Assembly (NCBI RefSeq): GCF_016862215.1
Contig: NZ_BOMN01000041.1
Span: 1 to 64,000 of the forward strand
Length of the DNA stretch: 64,000 nt
Reading direction: 5' to 3'
From: Winogradskya humida
GTDB lineage: Bacteria > Actinomycetota > Actinomycetes > Mycobacteriales > Micromonosporaceae
Made by a program: the position numbers and the translations under genes. The notes under the pieces are model-generated. The model made no database searches. It saw only the letters and a program-made list of their open reading frames with translations, and was not told the origin of the DNA. Positions 49,630-58,046 of this stretch are shown here, one piece after another. The stretch's first letter is position 1, and each line of letters begins with the position of its first letter.

Positions 49630-49809
49630 CTACTGCTGGGTGTCGCCGGCGCCGGTGCGGGCCTGGGCCTGGTCGACGCCCTTGTCGATCTGGTCGGAGT
49701 ACTTGTCGCCGGTGCGCTGGTCGACCTGGTCGCCGGCCTTCTCGAGGCCCTGGTCGACCTGCTCGTCGTGCTTGTCGGCAAGATCCTTGGCCTTGTCAAG
49801 GAAGCCCAT
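49630..49809 (-). CDS. Small MT0933-like (Rv0909-type antitoxin family) protein
   Basis: This 59-residue protein begins MGFLDKAKDLADKHDEQVD and continues with Lys/Asp/Gln-rich amphipathic helices (GLEKAGDQVDQRTGDKYSDQ), the pattern of the MT0933/Rv0909-like family annotated as antitoxins. No toxin gene is adjacent, so an antitoxin role here is doubtful. GAAAGGA precedes ATG 49809. Confidence 0.8.
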   Translation of the reverse strand: MGFLDKAKDLADKHDEQVDQGLEKAGDQVDQRTGDKYSDQIDKGVDQAQARTGAGDTQQ

Positions 49810-49938
49810 GGCGTGGTCCTTTCGTAGGGAACGACTATGGGCTGCCCGGTGAGCGGGCTCAGAAACCTCAGGGGCCCCATGGGCTGCACCGCGGGCATTC
49901 CGGCCCAGGGATGCAGGCGGCACCGGTACGCTCACGGG

Positions 49939-51660
49939 GTGACCGGTATGCCGGAAACGCCCGATACCCTGAGTGTGGACGTCTTCAAGGTGCTGTTCGA
50001 GTCGGCGCCCGGGCTCTACTTGGTCCTGGACCCCCAATTGCGACTCCGGGCGGTCACCGATGCCTATCTGAATGCCACGATGACCGTGCGCGAGGAGGTC
50101 ATCGGGCGCCATCTCTTCGACGTCTTCCCGGACAACCCCGACGACCCGGATGCCACGGGCACGGCGAACCTGCGGGCCTCGCTGGAGCGGGTCATCGCGT
50201 CGCGGATGCCGGACACGATGGCGGTGCAGCAGTACGACGTGGAACGCTCGGACGGCAGCGGCTTCGAGACCCGTTTTTGGAGCCCGCGCAACAACCCGGT
50301 TCTCGGGCCGGACGGTCAGGTGCGGTACATCATCCACCAGGTGGAGGATGTCAGCGAGTTCGTGGCGCTGCAGCAGCACGGGGACAGCGCCCAGCAGGAG
50401 ACCGACGAGCTGCGCGAGCACACCGAGCGGATGCAGGCCGAGATCCTGCGCCGTTCGCACGAACTGCACGAGGCCAACAGGGCGCTGCACGAGGCGAACG
50501 GGGCGCTGCGAGCTGCCGACGACGCGAAGAACCAGTTTCTGTCGCGGGTGAGCCACGAGCTGCGTACGCCGCTGAATGCCATTCTCGGTTTCAGTGAGCT
50601 GCTCACGCTCAGCGAGCTCGAAGAGGGCTATCGCGCCTGGGCAGGCATGATCCACAGTGCCGGCAGTCACCTGCTGGCACTGCTCGACGACGTGCTCGAT
50701 ATCGCCCGCATCGAGGGTGGCAACCTGAACCTGGCGGTGGAACCGGTCCCGATCCGCGCGTTGCTGGTCGAGGTGCTCGACCTGGTCGGCCCGATCGCCG
50801 ATGCTGCGGACATCCGGCTGAACCAGGCGCCGGACATTCCTGGGGACTGGTGTGTCGCCGCCGACCGCCAGCGCCTGCGTCAGGTCCTGATGAACCTGCT
50901 CTCCAACGCGATCAAGTACAACCATCCGACCGGCACGGTCACGATCGCCGTGGAGCCGGAGCCGGGTGAGCAGTTCCGGATCAGCGTCATCGACAGTGGC
51001 CGTGGCATGGCCCCGGAATCCCTCAAGGTGCTGTTCACGCCATTCGAGCGGCTCGACGCCGCGAAGGCCGGCTTTCAGGGCACCGGGCTTGGCCTGTCCC
51101 TCTCCCGTCATCTCACGACGAGCATGGCGGGGCGGCTGGAGGTGTCGAGCGAGCTCGGTGAGGGCAGCACCTTCGGGGTCGTCCTGCCGCTAGCCGTCGC
51201 GATCCCGGGTGACCATGAGGCGGGGGAGGGGCGGCTCGTTCCCGAGGGCACCACCCGGCCGGCCAAGGTGCTCTACGTCGAGGATGTGCTGGGCAATATT
51301 CGGTTGGTCGAGGACATCCTGGCGCACCGGCCGACGATCACGCTGATCTCCGCGGAGCGTGCTTCGGTCGGGCTGGACCTCGCGCGGCAGCACGTGCCCG
51401 ATCTCATCCTGCTCGACCTGCATCTGCCCGACATGTCCGGCGACGAGGTCTTCGAGCTGCTCAGGGCCGACCCGGTGACCAGTCACATCCCGGTGGTGGC
51501 GCTCAGCGCGGACGCGACCGCGCATCACATCGAGCAGCTCCGGCAGGCGGGCGTGACGGCGTACCTGACCAAGCCGGTTGCCGTGCGGGAGCTGCTGGCG
51601 ACCCTGGATCGCCTCCTGCCCGCGGCCCCGAGTTATCGCGAAAGTAAGAGCTTCCGGTAG
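49939..51660 (+). CDS. Hybrid histidine kinase (PAS-HisKA-HATPase-REC)
   Basis: This 573-residue soluble protein has an N-terminal PAS domain (FKVLFESAPGLYLVLDPQLRLRA), a coiled-coil linker (about 145-195, with HEANRALHEANGAL), the H-box FLSRVSHELRTPLNAILG, N-, G- and F-boxes (NLLSNAIKYN, DSGRGMAPES, GTGLGLSLSRHL) and a receiver with phospho-Asp in LILLDLHLPDMSGDE. TACGCT five bases before GTG 49939 fits a leaderless transcript; ATG 49948 is in frame. It is stand-alone. Confidence 0.9.
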   Translation: MTGMPETPDTLSVDVFKVLFESAPGLYLVLDPQLRLRAVTDAYLNATMTVREEVIGRHLFDVFPDNPDDPDATGTANLRASLERVIASRMPDTMAVQQYDVERSDGSGFETRFWSPRNNPVLGPDGQVRYIIHQVEDVSEFVALQQHGDSAQQETDELREHTERMQAEILRRSHELHEANRALHEANGALRAADDAKNQFLSRVSHELRTPLNAILGFSELLTLSELEEGYRAWAGMIHSAGSHLLALLDDVLDIARIEGGNLNLAVEPVPIRALLVEVLDLVGPIADAADIRLNQAPDIPGDWCVAADRQRLRQVLMNLLSNAIKYNHPTGTVTIAVEPEPGEQFRISVIDSGRGMAPESLKVLFTPFERLDAAKAGFQGTGLGLSLSRHLTTSMAGRLEVSSELGEGSTFGVVLPLAVAIPGDHEAGEGRLVPEGTTRPAKVLYVEDVLGNIRLVEDILAHRPTITLISAERASVGLDLARQHVPDLILLDLHLPDMSGDEVFELLRADPVTSHIPVVALSADATAHHIEQLRQAGVTAYLTKPVAVRELLATLDRLLPAAPSYRESKSFR

Positions 51661-51682
51661 GCGACGAGGGGTTGTGCTCGGG

Positions 51683-51735
51683 TTGAGAATGAGTTAAGTT
51701 CTTCTCAGATCGAGAACTACTCATCTAGAGAACTA
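51683..51735. promoter_or_regulatory. Clustered GAGAACT half sites before the Nudix operon
   Basis: GAGAACTA occurs at 51712 and 51728, 16 bases apart. The inverted form AGTTCTTCTC lies at 51697 and a weaker GAGAAT near 51685. The cluster ends 12 bases before the GTG start, where a repressor would block transcription. Autoregulation by the encoded winged-helix Nudix protein is inferred. Confidence 0.5.
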
Positions 51736-51747
51736 CCGGGAGCTTCC

Positions 51748-52500
51748 GTGACGGGCGAAGAGGAATTCCTTGAGGGGTACGACCCGGGTGCCTACGCGCC
51801 CGTCGCCGTCACGGTCGATGTGGTTGCCCTGACGATTCGGGACGGGCGGCTGCACGTGCTGCTCGTCGAGCGGGGCGGTCACCCCTACGCCGGGTGGAAC
51901 GCGTTGCCCGGCGGGTTCGTGCAGCAGGAGGGGCTCGACGCGGCGGCGTTGCGCGAGGTCGGGGAGGAGACCGGGCTTCGCCCCGGCGAGGGCGAGCTGG
52001 ACCGGGTGCATCTCGAGCAGCTCCGGTCGTACGGTGACCCGGGCCGGGATCCGCGGATGCGCGTCTTCTCGGTGGCCTACCTGGCGTTCGCGCCCAGCCT
52101 GCCCGACCCGCGCGCCGGCACGGATGCGGCCGGCGCGTTCTGGATGCCGGTCGACGAGGTCGGCGAGCTCGCGTTCGACCACGCGGCGATCCTGGCCGAC
52201 GGGCTCGACCGGGCCCGCTCCAAGCTCGAGTACACGCCGCTCGCCACCGCGTTCGTCGGCACCGAGTTCACCATCGCCGAGCTGCGGGCCGTCTATGCGG
52301 CGGTCTGGGGCGAGGAGCTGCACCCCGGCAACTTCCATCGCAAGGCGCTCTCCGTGCCCGGCTTCGTGGAGAGCACCGGGGAGACCGCCGCGCGGGCCGG
52401 GGAGCGCGGCGGGCCGAAACCCAAGCTCTATCGGGCCGGTGACGCGCGGCTGCTGCACCCCGCGCTGCTGCGGCCGACGAGGGAGGAGGACGTTCGATGA
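51748..52500 (+). CDS. Nudix hydrolase with winged-helix tail (NrtR-like)
   Basis: This 250-residue protein has a Nudix domain with an intact Nudix box (GGFVQQEG...LREVGEETGL, all GX5EX7REUXEEXGU residues present) and a C-terminal winged-helix of the NrtR type (FTIAELRAVYAAVWGEELHPGNFHRKAL). NrtR proteins bind ADP-ribose and regulate NAD metabolism, often with a degenerate box; here hydrolysis should still be possible. The ATG of the next gene overlaps its stop. It is the first gene of a four-gene unit. Confidence 0.88.
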   Translation: MTGEEEFLEGYDPGAYAPVAVTVDVVALTIRDGRLHVLLVERGGHPYAGWNALPGGFVQQEGLDAAALREVGEETGLRPGEGELDRVHLEQLRSYGDPGRDPRMRVFSVAYLAFAPSLPDPRAGTDAAGAFWMPVDEVGELAFDHAAILADGLDRARSKLEYTPLATAFVGTEFTIAELRAVYAAVWGEELHPGNFHRKALSVPGFVESTGETAARAGERGGPKPKLYRAGDARLLHPALLRPTREEDVR

Positions 52501-53474
52501 TGTCCTTCGAGGACGCCGTCGCGGTGATCGAGCGCTCGGATTCCTTCCTCGAGCTACTCTCCGATCCGCTGCTTGCGGGTGTCGAGCGCGGCCGGGCGTA
52601 CAAAATGATGGTCAAGATTGTGCATCCGGATGCCGCACCCGCGGGTCGTGGCGGGAGTGCGACGCGGGCCGCCGCCAAGCTTTCCGTGCTGTGGGAGCAG
52701 GACCGGAGCCTGACCACCAAGCGCGCGACCTACCGCATCGGTGCGAGCGTGGCGAGCGGGGATCTGGCCGACCTGATCGCGCTTGACGACGACAAGCTGC
52801 TCAAACTGCCACGGTCGGCCGGCGACAACGACCTGATGCGGGCCGAGTCCCGGGCGCTGGAGACGCTGGCGCGTGACGGTGATCCGCGTTACCGGGCTTA
52901 TGCTCCGCGGCTGATCGAAAGCTTCACCCATCAGGACAATGTGGGTACGCGGCGCAGCGCCGCAATCCTGCGACGGCTCGACGGCTTCGTGCCGCTGACC
53001 GGGCTGACCGGCCGGCTCGACCCGCGTGACGTCGCGTGGATGTGGCGGCGGCTGCTGACCGGGCTCGGCTGGGCACATCGGGCCGGGCTGGTGCACGGCG
53101 CGGTGCTGCCCGAGCACGTCCTCATCCATCCGGGCGAGCACGGCGTGGTGCTCGTCGACTGGTGCTACAGCGTCACCGCGGGCGGCACCGTCCCGGCGGT
53201 CGTGGCGCGGCACCGGTCCGCTTATCCCCCCGAGGTCCTGGCCAAGCAGCCGGCCACCGCCGCCACCGACATCTTCATGGCGACCGGGCTGATGCTGCGG
53301 CTGATCCAGGACCCGCCCGCCGCGATGCGCCGCTTCGCCGCGGGCTGCCGATACGACGCGCCGCGCATGCGTCCCCAGGACGCGTGGCACCTGCTCGCCG
53401 AGCTCGACGAGCTGCTCGAAGACCTCTACGGCCCCCGCCGGTTCCGCCCCTTCGCGCTGCCGGCCTCTGTGTAA
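52497..53474 (+). CDS. J-domain-like plus pseudokinase protein
   Basis: This 325-residue protein begins with a short helical part holding RAYKMMVKIVHPDAAP (HPD at 43-45), like a J-domain core. A protein-kinase-like fold follows: Lys103 (LLKLPRS), Glu117 in the C-helix position, HGAVLPEHVLIH (200-211) at the catalytic loop and VVLVDW (Asp221) at the DFG position. In the loop HRDLKPEN the Asp, Lys and Asn are replaced by Ala, Leu and His, so phosphotransfer is unlikely. It is coupled to the Nudix gene by ATGA and lies 10 bases before the VWA gene. Confidence 0.78.
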   Translation: MMSFEDAVAVIERSDSFLELLSDPLLAGVERGRAYKMMVKIVHPDAAPAGRGGSATRAAAKLSVLWEQDRSLTTKRATYRIGASVASGDLADLIALDDDKLLKLPRSAGDNDLMRAESRALETLARDGDPRYRAYAPRLIESFTHQDNVGTRRSAAILRRLDGFVPLTGLTGRLDPRDVAWMWRRLLTGLGWAHRAGLVHGAVLPEHVLIHPGEHGVVLVDWCYSVTAGGTVPAVVARHRSAYPPEVLAKQPATAATDIFMATGLMLRLIQDPPAAMRRFAAGCRYDAPRMRPQDAWHLLAELDELLEDLYGPRRFRPFALPASV

Positions 53475-53484
53475 GGAGACCACC

Positions 53485-54435
53485 ATGGGAAGTGGACGCT
53501 GGTCCACCGATGTCTACTCGGCCGCCGCGAACTACCGCGCCGCGACCGGGACGAGCGCCTTCGCCTACAGCGACAGCGGCGCCCGCAAAGCACACGAGGC
53601 CCTCGACCCGATGAACGTCGGCAAGCGGGAGAGCCGCGACAGCGCGGAACATCCGCAGAGCACCCCGATCGCCGTCCTCTTCGACGTGACCGGCTCGATG
53701 GGCTCGGTCCCGCGCACCCTGCAGGCCAAGCTCCCGCAGCTGCTGGGCCTGCTGACCCGCAAGGGTTACGCCACCGACCCGCACATCATGTTCGGCGCGG
53801 TCGGCGACGCCACCTGCGACCGGGTGCCGTTGCAGGTCGGGCAGTTCGAGTCGGACAACCGGATGGACGAGGACCTGGCCCGGATCGTGCTCGAGGGCGG
53901 CGGTGGCGGGCAGCGCACCGAGTCGTACGAGCTGGCCATGTATTTCATGGCCCGGCACACCAGCACGGACAGCGTGGAGAAGCGGGGGCGTCGCGGTTAC
54001 CTCTTCCTGATCGGTGACGAGATGCCCTACGGCACGGTCAAGCCCAAGGAGGTCAAGCGGTTCATCGGCGACACCCTGCGCGAGCCCATCGGGGTCGAGG
54101 CCATGGTCGCCGAGTTGCAGCGCAGTTTCGACGTCTACTACATCCTGCCGTCGGCGGCGAGTTACGGCGGGGACAAGGAGATCCTCGGCTACTGGCGGGG
54201 GCTGCTCGGCCAGCAGGTCATCGAGCTGGACGACCTCGACGCGGTCTGCGAGACGATCGCGCTCACCGTCGGGCTGGGCGAGGACCGGATCGACCTGGAC
54301 GAGGGGCTCGCCGACCTGGTCGACGTGGGCTCGGCGGCCGGGGCGTCGGTGGCTAAAGCGCTCACACCGCTGGGCGCCGTGGTGCGTTCTTCGTTGACTG
54401 CCGGCAGCGCGGGCACGGGGAACGAACGGCTGTGA
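53485..54435 (+). CDS. VWA-domain protein
   Basis: This 316-residue protein has a MIDAS-type motif LFDVTGSMGS (Asp67, Thr69/Ser71), a long helix (LQAKLPQLLGLLTRKG) and later metal-site segments (GGGGGQRTESYELAMYF, YLFLIGDEMPYG), as in von Willebrand factor A domains. No signal or membrane segment is seen, so it is cytoplasmic, like TerY- or RavA-associated VWA proteins. AAGGAGACC precedes the ATG. Its stop overlaps the GTG of the PurA-like gene. It probably bridges partners in a metal-dependent complex. Confidence 0.82.
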   Translation: MGSGRWSTDVYSAAANYRAATGTSAFAYSDSGARKAHEALDPMNVGKRESRDSAEHPQSTPIAVLFDVTGSMGSVPRTLQAKLPQLLGLLTRKGYATDPHIMFGAVGDATCDRVPLQVGQFESDNRMDEDLARIVLEGGGGGQRTESYELAMYFMARHTSTDSVEKRGRRGYLFLIGDEMPYGTVKPKEVKRFIGDTLREPIGVEAMVAELQRSFDVYYILPSAASYGGDKEILGYWRGLLGQQVIELDDLDAVCETIALTVGLGEDRIDLDEGLADLVDVGSAAGASVAKALTPLGAVVRSSLTAGSAGTGNERL

Positions 54436-55625
54436 GTGCGGATCACGTCGCCGTGGTCGATCTCGGCTACGGCGACGCCGGCAAGGGGCGGGTGGTGGAC
54501 GCCCTCTGCGCCGCCGGCGACGTGCGAGCGGTCCTGCGCTTCAACGGGGGAGCGCAGGCCGCCCACAACGTCATCGCCGCGGACGGGCGGCACCACACGT
54601 TCGCGCAGTTCGGGGCGGGCACCCTGCTCGGGGTGCCCACCCACCTGACCCGCTTCGTGGTGGTCGACCCGCTCGCGCTGGCCGCCGAGGCCGCCGCGCT
54701 CGGCAACCCGTTCCACCTGCTCACCGTCGACGGCGACGCGCTGCTCGCCACGCCCTGGCACCGGGCCGCCAACCAGGCCAGGGAGAAGCGGCGCGGCCCG
54801 GGACGGCACGGTTCGTGCGGCATGGGCATCGGGCAGACCATGGAGTACGCCCAGAGCCACGCCGACGCGCCCCGCGTCGCCGACGTCCTCTCCGCCGCCC
54901 TGCCCCGCAAGCTGGCCGCCGTCCGCTCCGCGTTGACCGCTGAGTTCGGCCCGCTCGACGCCCCGCCGCTGGATGACGTCGTCGCCGCGTTCCGTGCCTT
55001 CGGGGCGGCGGTCTCGATCGTCGCTCCCGGGTTCGAGCAGCGGCTGCTGAGCGAGGGGCGGTGTGTCTTCGAGGGCGCGCAGGGGGTGCTGCTCGACGAG
55101 TGGCGCGGCTGGCACCCCTTCACCACGTGGTCCACCACGACCTTCGACAACGTGGCAGCGCTCTGCGACTCGTTCGAGCGGCTCGGCGTGGTCCGCACCT
55201 ACACGACGCGGCACGGCGCCGGACCGTTCGTCACCGAGGCGGCGCTCGACCTGCCGGAGGCGCACAACGGCGTGGGGGAGTGGCAGGGTTCCTTCCGGGT
55301 CGGCCACTTCGACGCGGTCGCCCACCGGTACGCCGTCGAGGTGGCCGGTGGCGTCGACGGGCTCGCTGTCACCCACCTCGACGCCCCGGCACGCTGCCCG
55401 GAACTGCGCATCTGCACCTCGTACTCGACGCTGGACCACCTCGGCCCCGGTCCTTTCCGTGATCTGGCCTATCAGGAACGGCTGACCTCGCTGCTGATGC
55501 GGGAGCGGCCCGGTGTGCTCTATCGCCCGGACGACTGGGCCGCCGACATCGGCTCGCTGCTCGGGGCGCCGGTGCTGCTCGAATCCTGGGGCCCCAGGCG
55601 GGTCAACGTGCGGGTGCCCGCATAG
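54432..55625 (+). CDS. Adenylosuccinate synthetase-like enzyme (PurA paralogue)
   Basis: This 397-residue PurA-like protein keeps the nucleotide and catalytic landmarks: GDAGKG (14-19, Asp15 matching catalytic Asp13 of E. coli), AAHNVI with His45, EGAQGVLLD, GAGPFVTEA and a C-terminal ESWGPRR. The region for the aspartate loop (GATTGRRRRTGW in E. coli) reads GEWQGSFRVGH and has lost most arginines. It is shorter than housekeeping PurA (about 430). A different amino-acid partner or a sensing role is likely. It is the last gene of the operon and overlaps the convergent MFS gene by 106 bases. Confidence 0.85.
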   Translation: MSADHVAVVDLGYGDAGKGRVVDALCAAGDVRAVLRFNGGAQAAHNVIAADGRHHTFAQFGAGTLLGVPTHLTRFVVVDPLALAAEAAALGNPFHLLTVDGDALLATPWHRAANQAREKRRGPGRHGSCGMGIGQTMEYAQSHADAPRVADVLSAALPRKLAAVRSALTAEFGPLDAPPLDDVVAAFRAFGAAVSIVAPGFEQRLLSEGRCVFEGAQGVLLDEWRGWHPFTTWSTTTFDNVAALCDSFERLGVVRTYTTRHGAGPFVTEAALDLPEAHNGVGEWQGSFRVGHFDAVAHRYAVEVAGGVDGLAVTHLDAPARCPELRICTSYSTLDHLGPGPFRDLAYQERLTSLLMRERPGVLYRPDDWAADIGSLLGAPVLLESWGPRRVNVRVPA

Positions 55626-56779
55626 GCCAGGGGGATCAGGGCCGAGCCGAAGAGCACCAGCGCGCTCAGCGTCAGGATCCGGTCGGTGCCCAGCGCCGCG
55701 GCCAGCGGACCGGCGAGCGCGTTGCCCACCGGCATCGCCAGCAGCGACGTCAGGATGTCCCACGACGCGACCCGGGCGAGCAGGTGGTGCGGGATGTGGT
55801 CCTGGATCGCCGTCTCCCAGGCCACGCCGTAGAAGTTCAGGCCCGCATAGCCGATGACCGCACCGGCCAGCACCGCCGTCAGGGTGCCCGGCCAGACGAA
55901 CGCCAGCGCCCACAGCGGCATCACCAGCAGGGTGAGCCAGCCCGCATACAACAGCCGGGCGGGCCGCCACCGCAACGCGATCGCCGCGCCGATCACCCCG
56001 CCGAGCCCCTCGGCCGCCGCGACGAAGCCGGCGGCGTGCGCCCCGCCCAGCCGCTCGATGGCGAGCACCGGGACCAGCACCAGCAGGATGCCGTTGGCCA
56101 CGTGATAGACGGTCGCCGCCAGCACACCGGAGAGCAGCCAGTCGCGCCGCCGGATCTCCCGCCAGCCCGCGCCGAGCTCCCGGAGCATCCCCTCGCCCGG
56201 CACCCGGACGGTCCGCGCCCGGATCAGCAGCGCGGCGACCCCGGAGGCCACGAAGCTGGCGGCGTTGACCGCGAACCCGGTGCTCGCCCCGAACTGCGCC
56301 ACGACCAGCCCGCCCAGCGCCGGCCCGGCCACCCGGCAACCGGTCTGCAGCAGGCTCAGCGTCGCGTTGGCGTGCTGGCGGCGGGTGATGTCGACCAGCA
56401 TCGGCTTGAGCGCGGTCATCGCCGGCTCGAAGAACGCCCCGGCACCGGCGGAGACCGCGGCGAGCGCGCAGAGCAGCGGCAGGTGATAGGACCCCGATGC
56501 GAACATCACCGCGATCGCGGCCGTGGTGACGAACCGGACAGCGTCGGAGGCCACCATGACGCGCTGCGGCTGCACCCGGTCGGCCCAGACGCCGCCGAAC
56601 AGGGTGCAGGCCAGCATCGCGAGCACCGAGCAGGCCATCACGAGCCCGAGATCGCCGGCGCTGCCCCCGCTGATCAGGACGGCGACGGCCAGCGCGATGG
56701 TCTGGAAGCCGTTGCCGAGCCAGGACAGGGACATGCCGGTGGCGAGCAGCCGAAAATCAGTGAGCCGGAAATCGGTCAT
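55520..56779 (-). CDS. MFS transporter
   Basis: This 419-residue major facilitator has about 12 membrane helices and the loop-2 motif GGVWADRVQPQRVM, typical of the MFS_3/enterobactin-exporter-like drug efflux group. It is divergent from a MarR regulator, with the palindrome TAGTTCGGCGTCGAACTA between them. Its C-terminal Ser-rich tail is encoded antisense to the end of the PurA-like gene. Confidence 0.9.
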   Translation of the reverse strand: MTDFRLTDFRLLATGMSLSWLGNGFQTIALAVAVLISGGSAGDLGLVMACSVLAMLACTLFGGVWADRVQPQRVMVASDAVRFVTTAAIAVMFASGSYHLPLLCALAAVSAGAGAFFEPAMTALKPMLVDITRRQHANATLSLLQTGCRVAGPALGGLVVAQFGASTGFAVNAASFVASGVAALLIRARTVRVPGEGMLRELGAGWREIRRRDWLLSGVLAATVYHVANGILLVLVPVLAIERLGGAHAAGFVAAAEGLGGVIGAAIALRWRPARLLYAGWLTLLVMPLWALAFVWPGTLTAVLAGAVIGYAGLNFYGVAWETAIQDHIPHHLLARVASWDILTSLLAMPVGNALAGPLAAALGTDRILTLSALVLFGSALIPLAYAGTRTLTRLGPQDSSSTGAPSSEPMSAAQSSGR

Positions 56780-56790
56780 GCCCGATAGAG

Positions 56791-56808
56791 TAGTTCGGCG
56801 TCGAACTA
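56791..56808. promoter_or_regulatory. MarR-type operator
   Basis: TAGTTCG-GCGT-CGAACTA is a perfect inverted repeat with 7-base arms, 12 bases upstream of the MFS start and 40 bases before the MarR start, so it could control both. Confidence 0.75.
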
Positions 56809-56847
56809 TTCGGCAATGAATTATTTGATGCTTGACAGATATCTGGC

Positions 56848-57369
56848 ATGATGGTGGACATGGCTCGCGACGAGATCGACGATCACGTGCACCGCTGGTC
56901 TCGGCTCTGGGAGGGCAATCCCGAGGTCGCGCCGGAGATCGAGGGCGCGCTGGTCCGGATGAAGTACATCCAGCGCCGGTCCCAGCGCGGCGATGTCGCG
57001 GCGTTCACCGATCCCGACTTCACGCGGGAGGACTACCTGACGCTGCACGCGCTGATGGTCCAGCCGTCGCCGGTCCAGGCGACCCCGGCGCAGCTCGCCG
57101 AGGCGGCCACCGTGACCCGGGCGGCGATGACGGCCCGCCTCGACCGGCTCGACCGGGCCGGGCTGATCACCCGGGAGGTCGAGCCGTCGGACCGCCGCCG
57201 GGTGATCGTGCGGCCGACGACGGCCGGGCGTGCGAAGTGGGAGGAGCACATCTACGCGGGCATGGCCCGCGACCGGGAGCTGCTCAAAGCGCTGAGCGTC
57301 GACGAGCTCAAGCAGCTCAACGCCATGCTCCGCAAGGTGATGCTGTCCTTCGAGCAGGAGAATCAGTAG
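56848..57369 (+). CDS. MarR-family transcriptional regulator
   Basis: This 173-residue winged-helix protein has LTLHALMV, ATPAQLAEAATVTRAAMTARLDRLDRAGLITR and REVEPSDRRRVIVRPT, the recognition helix and wing of MarR proteins. ATGs at 56848 and 56851 are both possible. It probably represses the divergent efflux gene. The stop overlaps the convergent NmrA-like gene by seven bases. Confidence 0.92.
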   Translation: MMVDMARDEIDDHVHRWSRLWEGNPEVAPEIEGALVRMKYIQRRSQRGDVAAFTDPDFTREDYLTLHALMVQPSPVQATPAQLAEAATVTRAAMTARLDRLDRAGLITREVEPSDRRRVIVRPTTAGRAKWEEHIYAGMARDRELLKALSVDELKQLNAMLRKVMLSFEQENQ

Positions 57370-57977
57370 CCGACTGCCATCGCGTGACCGATCGTCGCCG
57401 GGTTCTGTGCTGCTTCCAGGAGGGCGTGGGCCAGGTCGGCCCGGGAGATCGTGCCGCCACCCCGGACGGTGCGGTCGAGTTCGGTCCGGTACCGCTTGTG
57501 GCCCCCGTTCGTCAGGCGCGGCGGCCGCAGGATCGTCCAGTCCAGGCCGCTGGCGGCGACCAGCGCGTCGGTCACCGCGAAGTCCTCGAACGAGGCCCGC
57601 AGGAAACGGCGCAGGACCGGCTTGAACAGCCTGATCGCCGGCCCGTCGTTCGCGTCGGCGACGTGCCCGGACGCGGTGACGACCAGCAGGCGGCGGGCAC
57701 CCGTCGCGCGCATCGCGGTGATGATGGCCGCCGCGCCCGGCGCGCAGATCGGGGTGTCGACGCCGGGGCGACGGCCCAGGGCCGAGATGACGGCGTCGCG
57801 GCCCTTCACTGCCGACTCGATCGCGACGGGGTCGGTCGGGTCGGCGCGGAAGACCTCCGTGGCGGTGATGTCGCCGCCCGCGCGCACCACGGCGGTCACC
57901 TCGTGACCGGCGGCCAGAGCTTGCTCGACGACCTGGCGGCCGGTACCGCCGGTGGCTCCGAAAACGGTGATGCGCAT
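57363..57977 (-). CDS. NAD(P)-binding (SDR_a5-like) protein
   Basis: This 204-residue Rossmann protein starts MRITVFGATGGTGRQVVEQAL and contains VISALGRRPG and LDWTILRPPRLTNG, as in flavin reductase/biliverdin reductase B-like atypical SDRs. It is divergent from a TetR gene with paired operators between them, so it is the likely target of that regulator. Confidence 0.9.
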   Translation of the reverse strand: MRITVFGATGGTGRQVVEQALAAGHEVTAVVRAGGDITATEVFRADPTDPVAIESAVKGRDAVISALGRRPGVDTPICAPGAAAIITAMRATGARRLLVVTASGHVADANDGPAIRLFKPVLRRFLRASFEDFAVTDALVAASGLDWTILRPPRLTNGGHKRYRTELDRTVRGGGTISRADLAHALLEAAQNPATIGHAMAVGY

Positions 57978-57992
57978 CTGGTGCCCCCTGGT

Positions 57993-58035
57993 TAGTAAAC
58001 GCTCACTATCTCGTCAGGATGGTGAGCGTTCACTA
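57993..58035. promoter_or_regulatory. Paired TetR-type operators
   Basis: TAGTAAACGCTCACTA (57993-58008) and TGGTGAGCGTTCACTA (58020-58035) are each imperfect palindromes and are inverted copies of one another with one mismatch over 16 bases (57991-58006 against 58022-58037). They lie between the NAD(P)-binding protein and TetR starts. Confidence 0.82.
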
Positions 58036-58046
58036 ACCTGTCAAGG

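Noticed and set aside
49630..49809. Toxin-antitoxin module
   Set aside because: The small protein belongs to an antitoxin-named family, but no toxin gene adjoins it.
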